A DNA stretch of 64,000 bases from Rubrivivax gelatinosus (GTDB lineage Bacteria > Pseudomonadota > Gammaproteobacteria > Burkholderiales > Burkholderiaceae_C), in the NCBI RefSeq assembly GCF_004340905.1, contig NZ_SLXD01000011.1, positions 1 to 64,000 of the forward strand. Direction: 5' to 3'. The translations under genes were made by a program, and so were the position numbers. The notes beneath the pieces are model-generated. The model was not told the DNA's origin. It searched no databases and saw only the letters and a list, made by a program, of their open reading frames with translations. The stretch's first letter is position 1, and every line of letters starts with the position of its first letter. Shown piece by piece: positions 30,377 through 38,996 of this stretch.

Positions 30377-30964
30377 CTACCAGGTGATCTCGAAGCGGCA
30401 CGCGGGGGCGCCGCAGGCCTCGCAGGCGCTTTCGTGCACCTGCGCATTGCGGTGCACGAGCACCGTGAAGAGGCGCTCGAAGGTGCCGGTGTAGAAGTCG
30501 CAGGCGGGCTCGTCGGCCTGCCAGCCGCGGCACAGCGGGTTGTCGCGGATCGTCAGCACGCAGGGGCGGCCGACGACGTAGCTGAAGTGGCCGCTGCCGG
30601 CGAAGGTCCAGGAATTGCGGCCGATCGCGGTGAGCAGCACACGCGCGGCCAGCGGCGCGGGCAGGATCTTCAGCAGCGCCTGCACCGGCTTGGGGATGCG
30701 CCGCGCGAGCAGGTAGTCGGCGGTGCGCACGCCGGCGGCGTGCGCGATCTCGCGTGCCGCCGCCGGGCCCAGCGACTCGCGCAGCACGCCGTGCAGGCGG
30801 CGCACCTCCGCCTCGTCCACCATGGACTCGGGCGGGGCGGTCAGGTAGTTCACCAGGCCGGCGCGGTCGAACAGCCGCCGCGTCAGGTCGGTGCCGACCC
30901 GCGAGGGCAGCACCTCCGCGACGCGGATGATGGCGTTCGGACCGATGCGGCCGGCGACGTTCAC
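30377..30964 (-). CDS. bchJ: Bacteriochlorophyll synthesis protein BchJ (V4R domain)
   Basis: A 195-aa protein with a C-terminal V4R (4-vinyl reductase) domain: [20 protein letters not shown] followed by a Cys-rich end, [19 protein letters not shown], typical of the small-molecule-binding V4R fold. BchJ was once assigned as the 8-vinyl reductase; that activity is now credited to BciA/BciB, and BchJ is thought to assist chlorophyllide intermediates. The GTG start overlaps the bchE stop (GTGA) and follows CGGAGGTG, a good ribosome site. Confidence 0.88.
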   Translation of the reverse strand: MNVAGRIGPNAIIRVAEVLPSRVGTDLTRRLFDRAGLVNYLTAPPESMVDEAEVRRLHGVLRESLGPAAAREIAHAAGVRTADYLLARRIPKPVQALLKILPAPLAARVLLTAIGRNSWTFAGSGHFSYVVGRPCVLTIRDNPLCRGWQADEPACDFYTGTFERLFTVLVHRNAQVHESACEACGAPACRFEITW

Positions 30965-32628
30965 GACGCGCGCACCTCCGTGGCGGCCTGCTGCTCTTCG
31001 GTCAGCTGCTCGGTGCCGCCGCCGCAGGCCATCGCGGCCTTGGCGATCTCGAAGTTGTCGTCGCCCTTGCGGCGGCGCATCTCGATCTTCGGCCCGTGCA
31101 TCGTGACCCAGCCGTCGTCGACGCGCGAGAGCTCGTCGGCGGTCTGGGCGTCGATGCGGCGCTCCTTGTCGAAGCTGAAGTTGACCGCCTTCTTGGACTG
31201 CGGGCCCCAGTAGCCGACGCGGCCCAGGTCGTAGAACTTGCGCTCGAAGCCGCTCTTCAGGAATGCCTTCAGGCAGCCCATCAGGTACTTGCGGCGCAGC
31301 TTGTCCTTCGTGAACGGGTACTGCAGGAACGCCTTGTTCATGAAGAACCGGCGGTAGTTGTTCATCACCCGGTCGAGCAGCTCGCCGCGGTCCATCGCGT
31401 CGGGCTTCATGATCGGGGTCACGAAGTTGTACTTCTCGAAGTCGAAGACCTCGACCTTGTCGCCCAGCTCCTGGAACAGGTCGGAGAACGGCCAGGGCGT
31501 GTACATCGCCCAGTTGGCCATGTCCGGGTTCCAGTCGCGCGCCATCCGGTAGGTCTCTTCCAGCGTCTCGGCGGTCTCGTTCTCGAGGCCGACGATGAAC
31601 TGGGCTTCGGTGACGATGCCGTTGTCCTTCAGGAGCTGGATCGCGCGCTTGTTCTGCTCGATCGTGGTCTCCTTGTTGAACATGTCGAGCTTGAGCTGCG
31701 CGGCGGCCTCGGTGCCCAGCGAGACGTGGATCAGGCCGGCCTTGCGGAACAGCGGCAGCAGCTTCTCGTCGCGCAGGATGTCGGTGACGCGGGTGTTGAT
31801 GCCCCACAGCACGCCGAGGTCGCGCTTGATCAGCTCTTCGCAGAACTCGATGAACTTCTTGCGGTGGATCGTCGGTTCCTCGTCGGCGAGGATGAAGAAG
31901 CCGACGTCGTGCTGCTTGACCAGGACCTCGATCTCGTCGACCACCTTCTTCGGGTCACGGATGCGGTAGTCGCGCCAGAACTTCCACTGGCTGCAGAACG
32001 AGCAGGTGAACGGGCAGCCGCGCGCGAAGTTCGGGATCGCGACGCGCTTGTTCATCGGGATGTAGATGTACTTGTCCCACTCGAGGATGCCCCAGTCCGG
32101 CGTGATGCGGTCCAGGTCCTCGATCGGGGGCTCGGCCGGCGTGGCGACCACCTTGCCGTCGGGCGTCGCGTAGGCGATGCCGTTGACGCAGTTGCGGTCG
32201 GCCATGAAGCGGCCCTGGTCGACGGCGGTCACCAGGTTCAGCATGACCTGCTCGCCTTCGCCGCGCACGATGGCGTCGATCCACGGCGCTTCCTTGAGCA
32301 CCTGCGGATACATGAAGGTGCCGTGGATGCCGCCCAGCACCGTGACGATGTCGGGGTTGATCTCCTTGACGATCTGCAGCGTGCGCTCGGCCTTGTAGAT
32401 CGCCGGCGTGATCGCGGTGCAGCCGACGATGTCGGGCTTGAGCGCGGTGATCTTCTCGCGGACCTGGTCTTCGCTCAGGTCGTTGGTCATCGCGTCGACG
32501 AAGATGACGTCCGTGTAGCCGCCCGCCTTGAGGTAGCCGGTCAGGTACGCCACCCACGCGGGAGGCCAGTTGCCGGCGATCTCGGCACCGCCGGAGTGAT
32601 AGTTGGGGTGGATGAACAGCACACGCAT
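30961..32628 (-). CDS. bchE: Mg-protoporphyrin IX monomethyl ester anaerobic cyclase
   Basis: Radical SAM, cobalamin-dependent enzyme that forms ring E of bacteriochlorophyll without oxygen, using water as oxygen donor. The 555-aa protein begins with [20 protein letters not shown] and has a B12-binding fold in the first ~150 residues. The [4Fe-4S] motif CxxxCxxC is at Cys205, Cys209 and Cys212 in [20 protein letters not shown] ribosome site precedes the ATG. An FNR-like box lies 58 bp upstream. The oxygen-dependent AcsF cyclase is not in this window. It is coupled with bchJ. Confidence 0.95.
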   Translation of the reverse strand: MRVLFIHPNYHSGGAEIAGNWPPAWVAYLTGYLKAGGYTDVIFVDAMTNDLSEDQVREKITALKPDIVGCTAITPAIYKAERTLQIVKEINPDIVTVLGGIHGTFMYPQVLKEAPWIDAIVRGEGEQVMLNLVTAVDQGRFMADRNCVNGIAYATPDGKVVATPAEPPIEDLDRITPDWGILEWDKYIYIPMNKRVAIPNFARGCPFTCSFCSQWKFWRDYRIRDPKKVVDEIEVLVKQHDVGFFILADEEPTIHRKKFIEFCEELIKRDLGVLWGINTRVTDILRDEKLLPLFRKAGLIHVSLGTEAAAQLKLDMFNKETTIEQNKRAIQLLKDNGIVTEAQFIVGLENETAETLEETYRMARDWNPDMANWAMYTPWPFSDLFQELGDKVEVFDFEKYNFVTPIMKPDAMDRGELLDRVMNNYRRFFMNKAFLQYPFTKDKLRRKYLMGCLKAFLKSGFERKFYDLGRVGYWGPQSKKAVNFSFDKERRIDAQTADELSRVDDGWVTMHGPKIEMRRRKGDDNFEIAKAAMACGGGTEQLTEEQQAATEVRAS

Positions 32629-32657
32629 GGAAACGGCTCCTCGCGATTCGGACTCGC

Positions 32658-32663
32658 ACGGTA
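32658..32663 (-). promoter_or_regulatory. Putative bchE -10 element
   Basis: TACCGT on the minus strand (32663-32658). It lies where a -10 would be if the FNR-like box is centred at -41.5, giving a start near 32651 and a ~22-nt leader. Weak match to consensus. Confidence 0.3.
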
Positions 32664-32685
32664 GGCGGGCACCCTGAATTCAGTT

Positions 32686-32699
32686 TTGCCCTAAGTCAA
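32686..32699 (-). promoter_or_regulatory. FNR-like binding site upstream of bchE
   Basis: On the minus strand the 14-mer is TTGACTTAGGGCAA. It keeps the TTGA and CAA ends of the FNR consensus TTGAT-N4-ATCAA with 7 of 10 defined bases. Its centre is 41-42 bp before the inferred start, the class II activation distance. bchE is reported to be an FnrL target in Rubrivivax gelatinosus, which fits. Confidence 0.55.
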
Positions 32700-32752
32700 T
32701 GACGTGTGACAGCCCCACTGACAACCGGGCCTGACACTCTTGGCTGCTGTCA
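32700..32752 (+). promoter_or_regulatory. TGAC(A) repeat cluster upstream of BMP gene 1
   Basis: TGAC or TGACA occurs at 32700, 32707, 32719 and 32732, followed by the inverse TGTCA at 32748. The last pair forms TGACA-N11-TGTCA (32732-32752). It lies just upstream of a likely promoter for the BMP gene (extended -10 TGCTAAAGT at about 32777). It resembles an operator array. A TGT-N13-ACA match (32705-32723) is one base off the CrtJ/PpsR spacing. Confidence 0.35.
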
Positions 32753-32828
32753 AGTGCGCCGGGGCACGGGGCTTGCTAAAGTGCCCCGCTGCTGCCGTAA
32801 CACCCCGATACAGCCCCCAGGAGCCCCG

Positions 32829-33818
32829 ATGAGAACCACCCGCCGCATCACCCTGCTCGCCGCCGCCACGCTGGCGCTCGGCTTCGCCGTCCCGGCCTTC
32901 GCGCAGTCCAAGCTGAAGGTCGCCGCGATCTACACCGTGCCGGTGGAACAGCAGTGGGTCAGCCGCATCGACAAGGCGCTGAAGGCGGCCGCGGCGCGTG
33001 GCGAGGTCGAGTACGTGTTCAGCGAGAACGTCGCCAACGCCGACTACGAGCGCGTGATGCGCCAGTACGCCGAGGCCGGCAACGTGCTGATCCTCGGCGA
33101 GTCCTTCGCCGTCGAGACCGCCGCGCGCAAGGTCGCCAAGGACTACCCGAAGGTCTCGTTCCTGATGGGCAGCTCGGGCAAGCCGCAGGCGCCCAACTTC
33201 AGCGTCTTCGACAACTACATCCAGGAGCCGGCCTATCTGAGCGGCATGATCGCCGCCGGCATGAGCAAGAGCGGCAGGATCGGCATGGTCGGCGGCTACC
33301 CGATTCCCGAGGTCAACCGCCTGATGAACGCCTTCATCGCCGGCGCCAAGGAAGTGAACCCGAAGGTCGAGTTCTCGATCAGCTTCATCAACAGCTGGTT
33401 CGACCCGCCCAAGGCCAAGGAAGCCGCCTTCGCGATGATCGACAAGGGCGCCGACGTGATGTACGCCGAGCGTTTCGGCGTCAGCGACGCGGCCAAGGAG
33501 CGCAAGGTGCTGGCCATCGGCAACGTCATCAACACCCAGGCGCAGTACCCCGACACGGTGGTCGCCTCGGCGCTGTGGAACATGGAACCGACCGTCGACG
33601 CCGCGATCAAGGCGGTGAAGGCCGGCGCCTTCAAGGCCGAGGACTACGGCCGCTACTCGACGATGAAGTTCAAGGGCTCCGAGCTGGCGCCGCTGGGCAG
33701 CTTCGCGAAGAAGGTCCCGGCCGATCTCGTCGCCAAGGTCCAGGCCAAGGAGAAGGCCATCCTCGCCGGCAGCTTCGTCGTCAAGGTCGACGACAGCCAG
33801 CCCAAGGCCGGGAAGTGA
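32829..33818 (+). CDS. BMP family nucleoside-type ABC transporter substrate-binding protein 1
   Basis: A 329-aa periplasmic binding protein with a Sec signal peptide ([20 protein letters not shown] then AFAQ). It belongs to the basic membrane protein (BMP/PnrA-like) family, whose characterised members bind purine or other nucleosides. Landmarks are KVAAIYTVPVEQQWVSRIDKAL, ILGESFAVETAARKVAKDYP, and IGMVGGYPIPEVNRLMNAF. No lipobox cysteine is present, so it is soluble. It presumably serves the ATPase-permease genes at 35336-38815, although two unrelated genes intervene. Its sequence is only distantly similar to the other two BMP proteins in the window, suggesting a different ligand. Confidence 0.88.
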   Translation: MRTTRRITLLAAATLALGFAVPAFAQSKLKVAAIYTVPVEQQWVSRIDKALKAAAARGEVEYVFSENVANADYERVMRQYAEAGNVLILGESFAVETAARKVAKDYPKVSFLMGSSGKPQAPNFSVFDNYIQEPAYLSGMIAAGMSKSGRIGMVGGYPIPEVNRLMNAFIAGAKEVNPKVEFSISFINSWFDPPKAKEAAFAMIDKGADVMYAERFGVSDAAKERKVLAIGNVINTQAQYPDTVVASALWNMEPTVDAAIKAVKAGAFKAEDYGRYSTMKFKGSELAPLGSFAKKVPADLVAKVQAKEKAILAGSFVVKVDDSQPKAGK

Positions 33819-33932
33819 CGCGTTTCGGGGGCAGCGCACGCTTTCCCCGCCGCGTTCGCGCTTAGCATGCCGGCCGGGCGCCCGCCGCCCGCCGGCCCCC
33901 GCCTTTCATCGCCAACAAGACGAAGAAGCACC

Positions 33933-34358
33933 ATGACCCGTGCCCTGCTCTGTGCCGCCGTTCTCGCCGTCGCCGCGCCCGCCGCGTCGGCCGCCGCCCC
34001 GGCCTACGACATCGAGGACTTCTCGACCGCCGCCCTGATCGACAAGCCCACCGTGATGGCGGCCTGGAAGGAAGCGCTGCCCACCGAGCGCCTGGCCAAG
34101 CTCTACCCGAAGGCCAAGTGGGGCTTCCTCAGCCAGGTCGAAGGCGGCGTCGTCGACGGCAAGCTGTGTGTCGTCACCGCGCGCGTGACGCTGCTGCCCA
34201 AGACCACGCCGACGCGGCGTTTCGTCTGGGAGCCGGCGAAGAGCTCGACGGTCTTCGACGGCCGCCCGGTGACCACGCCCGCCGAGTGCGGCGCGCTGGC
34301 GCAGGAGCGCCTGAAGGACGCGCTGCGTTCGCTGGTCTCCAGCCTGGTGAAGAACTGA
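33933..34358 (+). CDS. Hypothetical secreted protein
   Basis: A 141-aa protein with a clear signal peptide (MTRALLCAAVLAVAAPAASA) and two cysteines (in LCVVTARV and AECGAL) that could form a disulfide. The mature part begins APAYDIEDFSTAALIDKPTV and ends in a helical tail. I do not recognise the family. It lies 114 bp after the BMP gene in the same direction; a link with nucleoside uptake is possible only by position. Confidence 0.65.
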   Translation: MTRALLCAAVLAVAAPAASAAAPAYDIEDFSTAALIDKPTVMAAWKEALPTERLAKLYPKAKWGFLSQVEGGVVDGKLCVVTARVTLLPKTTPTRRFVWEPAKSSTVFDGRPVTTPAECGALAQERLKDALRSLVSSLVKN

Positions 34359-34374
34359 GCCGGGCGCTGCGGCC

Positions 34375-35328
34375 TCAGGCCAGCAGCGCCCACAAGGCTG
34401 CGATCACCATCGCGGCGACCATCGTCGTGAAGTACAGCGTCGCGACGACGCTGCTGCGCAGCGCCTGCGTCCACCAGCGCCCGCCGTACACACGGCGCAT
34501 CGCCAGCCAGGTGTAGACCGGCACGACGAGCCAGGCCAGGCCTTCGAAGCCGCCCAGCGGCAGCAGCGTGATGCCCAGCATCGCGAACCAGAACGCGTGC
34601 ACGTGCAGCGCGAAGACGAGGTGCTCGGTGTAGCGCAGCCGCCGGTTGCGGTAGGCCAGCGCCAGCCAGGCCGCGAAACCCGGCAGCAGCACGAACATCG
34701 CCGGGCCGACGGCGTCGACCAGCCGGGCCTTCAGTCCGCGCGTGTCGTTGGCCAGCGCCTCGGGCCCCGTGCCCAGGCGCTGCTCCAGCCGCTTGCAGAC
34801 CCAGGCCGGCAGGTTCTCGCACTCGAAACCCTTGCCGTCGGGCTTGAAGCCGAACTGCACGCTGGCGCCGCCGATCTTCAGCTCGACCTTCGGCGGCTCG
34901 TCCTTGTCCAACTGCACCGCCGGCTGCGGCTGGCCGGCGTCGAGCAGGTTGGACAAACGCAGCGCCAGCAGCACCAGCACGCTGATCGTCAGGTACAGCC
35001 GCAGCGGCAGCACATAGTGCTTGCGCCGGCCGCGCAGGTACTGGCGCGTCAGCTCGCCGGGGTGGCGAAACAGCTGCGCCAGCGTGCGCCCCATCGCGCC
35101 CTCGGTCGACAGGTAGGCGCCGCCGAACTGCTGCACGAACTCGCCGACGGTGGGCGCGCGCACCCGCGTCTCCTGGCCGCAGTGCGGGCAGAACTTGGGC
35201 GTCGGCTCGGGCAGCGGCTGCTCGCAGTTGGGGCAGGAGTCCAGGATGCGTGTTTCGGGTGGCGGGCGGTCGTGATGGTAGCGGCAGCTCCGGGTTCCCC
35301 CTGGGCTGGCGCGCTTCGTGCGTGACAA
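34375..35328 (-). CDS. DUF3667-like zinc-ribbon membrane protein
   Basis: About 317 aa if the TTG at 35328 is used. An N-terminal zinc ribbon (CPNCEQPLPEP then FCPHCGQE) is followed by a membrane part with about five helices, among them LPLRLYLTISVLVLLALRL and HLVFALHVHAFWFAMLGITLLPLG. A Cys pair lies in the loop between helices 1 and 2 (ECENLPAWVC). No ATG or GTG occurs between the divergent ABC gene and the zinc ribbon, so the start is a rare codon: TTG 35328 or CTG 35244. Function unknown. It sits between the BMP protein and its probable ATPase. Confidence 0.6.
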   Translation of the reverse strand: MSRTKRASPGGTRSCRYHHDRPPPETRILDSCPNCEQPLPEPTPKFCPHCGQETRVRAPTVGEFVQQFGGAYLSTEGAMGRTLAQLFRHPGELTRQYLRGRRKHYVLPLRLYLTISVLVLLALRLSNLLDAGQPQPAVQLDKDEPPKVELKIGGASVQFGFKPDGKGFECENLPAWVCKRLEQRLGTGPEALANDTRGLKARLVDAVGPAMFVLLPGFAAWLALAYRNRRLRYTEHLVFALHVHAFWFAMLGITLLPLGGFEGLAWLVVPVYTWLAMRRVYGGRWWTQALRSSVVATLYFTTMVAAMVIAALWALLA

Positions 35329-35335
35329 TCCCGCG

Positions 35336-36832
35336 ATGTCTGCGAGTCCCCCGGTCCTGCGCCTCCGAGGCGTCACCAAACGCTTCGGCCCCCTGGTCGC
35401 CAACGACGGCATCTCGCTGGACCTGGACCGCGGCGAGGTGCTCGCGCTGCTCGGCGAGAACGGCGCCGGCAAGAGCACGCTGGTGTCCATCCTCTTCGGC
35501 CACTACGTCGCCGACGAAGGCTCGATCGAGGTCGACGGCCGCACGCTGCCGCCGGGCCAGCCCAAGGCGGCGCTGGCCGCCGGCATCGGCATGGTGCACC
35601 AGCACTTCACGCTGGCCGACAACCTGAGCGTGCTCGACAACGTGATGCTCGGCACCGAGCCGCTGTGGCAGCCGTTCACGCGCCGCGGCGACTGGCGCCG
35701 CCGCCTGCTCGACGCGGCGCAGCGTTTCGGCCTGCAGGTCGACCCCGACGCGCGCATCGCCGAGCTGTCGGTGGGCGAGCGCCAGCGCGTCGAGATCCTG
35801 AAGGCCCTGGTGCGCGGCGCGCGCATCCTGATCCTCGACGAGCCGACCGCGGTGCTGACGCCGCAGGAGAGCGAGTCGCTGTTCGCGACGCTGGCGCAGA
35901 TGGTCGATGGCGGCCTGTCGATCATCTTCATCAGCCACAAGCTCGACGAGGTGCTGCGTGTCAGCGACCGCATCGCCGTGCTGCGCGGCGGCAAGCTGAT
36001 CGCCGTGCTGCCGGCCGAAGGCGCGAGCAAGGCCGACCTCGCCGAGGCGATGGTCGGCCGCACGGTGGCGCCGGCGGTGAAGACGCGCCACGAACCCGGC
36101 CCGGTGGTCTGCGAGCTGCCCGGCACGACGCTGGCCATCCGCGCCGGCGAGGTCTTCGCGGTCGCCGGGGTCGCCGGCAACGGCCAGCAGGCGCTGGCCG
36201 AGGCGCTGTGCGGCGAACACGCGCCGCCCGGCGGCGCCGTGCGGCTGGACGGCCGCGAACTGCCGGCCGCGCCGCGGCGCTTCGTCGAAGCCGGCGTCGC
36301 GCGCATTCCCGAAGACCGCCACGCCGTCGGCGTCGTCGGCGACCTGCCGATCTGGGAGAACGCGGTGCTCGAGCGCCACGCCAGCCCGGCCTTCGCACGC
36401 TGGGGCGTCGTGCGCCGCGGCGCCGCACGCGCCTTCGCACGCGAGGTCGTCGAGCGCTTCGACGTGCGCGGCGGCGGCCTGGACACGACGACCCGCTCGC
36501 TGTCCGGCGGCAACATGCAGAAGCTGATCCTCGGCCGCGCGCTGCGGGGCAGCGGCACGACGCCGCGGCTGGTGGTCGCCAACCAGCCGACCTGGGGCCT
36601 GGACGTCGGCGCCGTCGCCTACGTGCACCAGCAACTGCTCGACGCCTGCGCCGCCGGTGCCGCGGTGCTGCTGATCAGCGAAGACCTGGACGAGATCTTC
36701 GCGCTCGCCGACCGCGTCGCCGTGCTCTACCACGGCGTGCTCGGCGCGCCGCGTGCGACGGCCGACTGGACGCTGGCCGACATCGGCCTGGCGATGGCCG
36801 GTGCCGGCCGGGAGGTGGCGCATGCGGCTTGA
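35336..36832 (+). CDS. Nucleoside-type ABC transporter ATP-binding protein 1
   Basis: A 498-aa protein with two fused ABC domains, as in ATPases of BMP-dependent and sugar importers (NupA/YufO, RbsA-like). Domain 1 has Walker [11 protein letters not shown]-loop MVHQHFTL, signature LSVGERQRVEIL and Walker B ILILDEPTAVLTP. Domain 2 has a degenerate Walker A (GVAGNGQQALAEAL), signature LSGGNMQKLILGR and a closing NQPTWGLDVGA. The degenerate second site is usual in this family. The first permease gene overlaps its end by 11 bp. Confidence 0.92.
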   Translation: MSASPPVLRLRGVTKRFGPLVANDGISLDLDRGEVLALLGENGAGKSTLVSILFGHYVADEGSIEVDGRTLPPGQPKAALAAGIGMVHQHFTLADNLSVLDNVMLGTEPLWQPFTRRGDWRRRLLDAAQRFGLQVDPDARIAELSVGERQRVEILKALVRGARILILDEPTAVLTPQESESLFATLAQMVDGGLSIIFISHKLDEVLRVSDRIAVLRGGKLIAVLPAEGASKADLAEAMVGRTVAPAVKTRHEPGPVVCELPGTTLAIRAGEVFAVAGVAGNGQQALAEALCGEHAPPGGAVRLDGRELPAAPRRFVEAGVARIPEDRHAVGVVGDLPIWENAVLERHASPAFARWGVVRRGAARAFAREVVERFDVRGGGLDTTTRSLSGGNMQKLILGRALRGSGTTPRLVVANQPTWGLDVGAVAYVHQQLLDACAAGAAVLLISEDLDEIFALADRVAVLYHGVLGAPRATADWTLADIGLAMAGAGREVAHAA

Positions 36833-37880
36833 ACGACGCACCGAGGTGCCGCGGGCGCTGCTCGTCGCCGCGCCGCTGGCGGCCGTGGCCTTCACGCTGC
36901 TCGTGACCTCGCTGCTGGTGGCCTGGGCCGGCGCGCCGGTCGGCCGGGCCTACGCGCTGCTGCTCGAAGGCGGCTTCGGCTCGCGCTTCGCGATCACCGA
37001 GACGCTGACACGCGCCACGCCGCTGATCTTCACCGGCCTGGCCGCCGCGGTCGCGTTCCGTGCCCGGCTGTTCAACATCGGCGCCGAGGGCCAGCTCTAC
37101 GCCGGCGCGCTGGCGGCGGTGGCCGTCGGCGGGCTGCACGACGGCGTCGGCTACGAGATCGCGCCGGCGCTGCTCTTCGTGCTGATGTTCGCCGCCGCCG
37201 CGCTGGCCGGCGCATTGCTGCTGCTGGGCCCGGCGCTGTTGAAGAGCCGCTTCGGCGTCGACGAGGTCGTGACGACGCTGCTGCTGAACTTCATCGTGCT
37301 GCTCTTCGTCTCGGCGATGCTCGACGGCACGATGAAGGACCCGATGGCCATGGGCTGGCCGCAGAGCGTGGCGCTGCAGGACGCGCTGCAGCTGGACAAG
37401 CTGCTCGAACGCAGCCGCGTGCACACCGGCCTCGTCGCCGCCGTCGTGCTGGCCGTCGCGCTGTGGGCGCTGCTGAAGACCACGACGCTGGGCTTCCAGA
37501 TCCGCGCCGTCGGCGCCAACCCGCGCGCCGCGCGTTTCGCCGGCATGCCGGTGGGCTGGACGACGGTGAAGGTGGCGCTGCTGTCGGGCGCGCTGGCCGG
37601 GCTGGCCGGCGCCGTGGAGGTGGCCGGGCGCACCGGCTACGTCACCCTGGACATGAGCCCGGGCTACGGCTACAGCGGCATCGTCATCGCGATGCTGGCG
37701 ATGCTCAACCCGCTGGCCGTCGTCGCCGCCGCGGTCTTCGTCGCCGGCATGCTGGTCGGTGCCGACAGCATGAGCCGCGCCGTCGCCGTGCCGACCTACA
37801 TCGCCGACGTCATCGTCGCCGTGTCGCTGATCAGCGTGCTGGTGGCGACGATGCTGACCCAATACCGGATCCGCCGCTGA
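36822..37880 (+). CDS. Nucleoside-type ABC transporter permease 1A
   Basis: A 352-aa inner-membrane permease of the BPD-transp-2 family (NupP/YufP-like), with about ten hydrophobic helices and the family motifs FNIGAEGQLY near the N-terminal third and IRAVGANPRAARFAGM near the C-terminal third. It begins inside the ATPase gene and its TGA overlaps the ATG of the second permease by one base. The overlaps indicate a coupled operon. Confidence 0.92.
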   Translation: MRLERRTEVPRALLVAAPLAAVAFTLLVTSLLVAWAGAPVGRAYALLLEGGFGSRFAITETLTRATPLIFTGLAAAVAFRARLFNIGAEGQLYAGALAAVAVGGLHDGVGYEIAPALLFVLMFAAAALAGALLLLGPALLKSRFGVDEVVTTLLLNFIVLLFVSAMLDGTMKDPMAMGWPQSVALQDALQLDKLLERSRVHTGLVAAVVLAVALWALLKTTTLGFQIRAVGANPRAARFAGMPVGWTTVKVALLSGALAGLAGAVEVAGRTGYVTLDMSPGYGYSGIVIAMLAMLNPLAVVAAAVFVAGMLVGADSMSRAVAVPTYIADVIVAVSLISVLVATMLTQYRIRR

Positions 37881-38815
37881 TGAGCGATACGCTTGATTTG
37901 CTGATGGCCGCGCCCTTCTGGGTGGCGGTGCTGCGCATCGCGACGCCGCTGGTGCTGGGCACGCTGGGCGTGCTGATGTGCGAACGCGCCGGGGTGCTGA
38001 ACCTCGGCATCGAGGGGATCATGGTCGCCGGCGCCTTCGCCGGCTGGCTGGCGGTCTACCAGGGCGCCGGGCTGTGGACCGGCGTCGCCGTCGCGGCGGC
38101 GGTCGGCGCCGTCTTCGGCCTGCTGCACGGCGGCCTGACCGTCGTGCTCGGGCTGTCGCAGCACGTCGCCGGGCTGGGCATCACGCTGCTGGCGACCAGC
38201 CTGGCGAGCTTTGCCTACCGCGTCGGTTTCCCCAAGGTCGAGACGCCGCCGACGATCCAGCCCTTCGAGCCGATGTCCTGGCTGCCGATCCCCGTGCTCA
38301 ACGAGCAGACGCCGCCGGTGCTGTTGGCGCTGCTGCTGGTGCCGGCGATCGCCTGGTTCCTCTACCGCACGCCGCTGGGGCTGGCCGTGCGCATGGTCGG
38401 CGAGAACCCGGCCGCCGCCGAAGGCCAGGGCCTGAACGTCGTGCGCCTTCGCCTGGGCGCGGTGGCCGCCGGCTCGGCGCTGATGGGCGTGGCCGGCGCC
38501 TTCCTGACGCTGTCGGCCTTCAACGCCTTCTACTTCAACATGGTCAACGGCCGCGGCTGGGTCTGCGTGGCGCTGGTCGTGTTCGCGTCCTGGCGGCCGG
38601 GCAAGGCGCTGGCCGGCGCGCTGCTGTTCGCCTTCTTCGACGCGCTGCAGCTGCGGCTGCAGCAGGCCGGCGGCGGCGTCTTCGGCGTCGAGCTGCCGTA
38701 CCAGGTCTACCTGATGCTGCCCTACGCGATGGCGATCGTCGCGCTGGTCGTGATGGCGCGGCGTGCCGCGTATCCGCAGGCGCTGATGAAGCCTTATCGC
38801 CAGGGCGAACGCTAG
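37880..38815 (+). CDS. Nucleoside-type ABC transporter permease 1B
   Basis: A 311-aa partner permease (NupQ/YufQ-like) with motifs ERAGVLNLGIEGIMVAGAF and VRMVGENPAAAEGQGLNV. About eight to ten helices are predicted by eye. It is the last gene of the ATPase-permease operon. Its TAG stop lies inside the ascending arm of a 15-bp hairpin, so the terminator begins within the gene. Confidence 0.92.
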   Translation: MSDTLDLLMAAPFWVAVLRIATPLVLGTLGVLMCERAGVLNLGIEGIMVAGAFAGWLAVYQGAGLWTGVAVAAAVGAVFGLLHGGLTVVLGLSQHVAGLGITLLATSLASFAYRVGFPKVETPPTIQPFEPMSWLPIPVLNEQTPPVLLALLLVPAIAWFLYRTPLGLAVRMVGENPAAAEGQGLNVVRLRLGAVAAGSALMGVAGAFLTLSAFNAFYFNMVNGRGWVCVALVVFASWRPGKALAGALLFAFFDALQLRLQQAGGGVFGVELPYQVYLMLPYAMAIVALVVMARRAAYPQALMKPYRQGER

Positions 38816-38844
38816 GAGTTCGCGCGGCGGCGCGAACTCCTAGC
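38811..38844. terminator. 15-bp hairpin overlapping the permease 1B stop
   Basis: Perfect arms GCTAGGAGTTCGCGC (38811-38825) and GCGCGAACTCCTAGC (38830-38844) with a 4-nt loop GGCG. The permease stop codon is at 38813-38815. It could work in both directions between the convergent operons. No T-run follows. Confidence 0.6.
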
Positions 38845-38874
38845 CTGCGGCTGAACCTTGGGCTCCCCCGAGCC

Positions 38875-38938
38875 CCCTCCGGGAGGGTGCTCCCGCTCGT
38901 TCGACGGCTCCCTCCAGCCTCCCTCCGAGAGGGAGGCT
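38875..38938. repeat. Hairpin-rich extragenic spacer
   Basis: Two further dyads lie between the convergent operons: CCCTCC-G-GGAGGG (38875-38887) and AGCCTCCCTC / GAGGGAGGCT with loop CGA (38916-38938). The strings GCTCCC and GGAGGG recur. It resembles the extragenic palindromes common in high-GC Burkholderiales and may add to termination. Confidence 0.5.
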
Positions 38939-38996
38939 CCAGTCAGTCTGACGAGGGGAGGCGCTCGTCGGCCTGCTCTTGCGTTCCCATGCCGGT

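Noticed and set aside
32705..32723. Possible CrtJ/PpsR operator TGT-N-ACA upstream of bchE.
   Set aside because: The spacer is 13 rather than 12 bases and no second well-spaced copy is present; kept only as part of the TGACA cluster.
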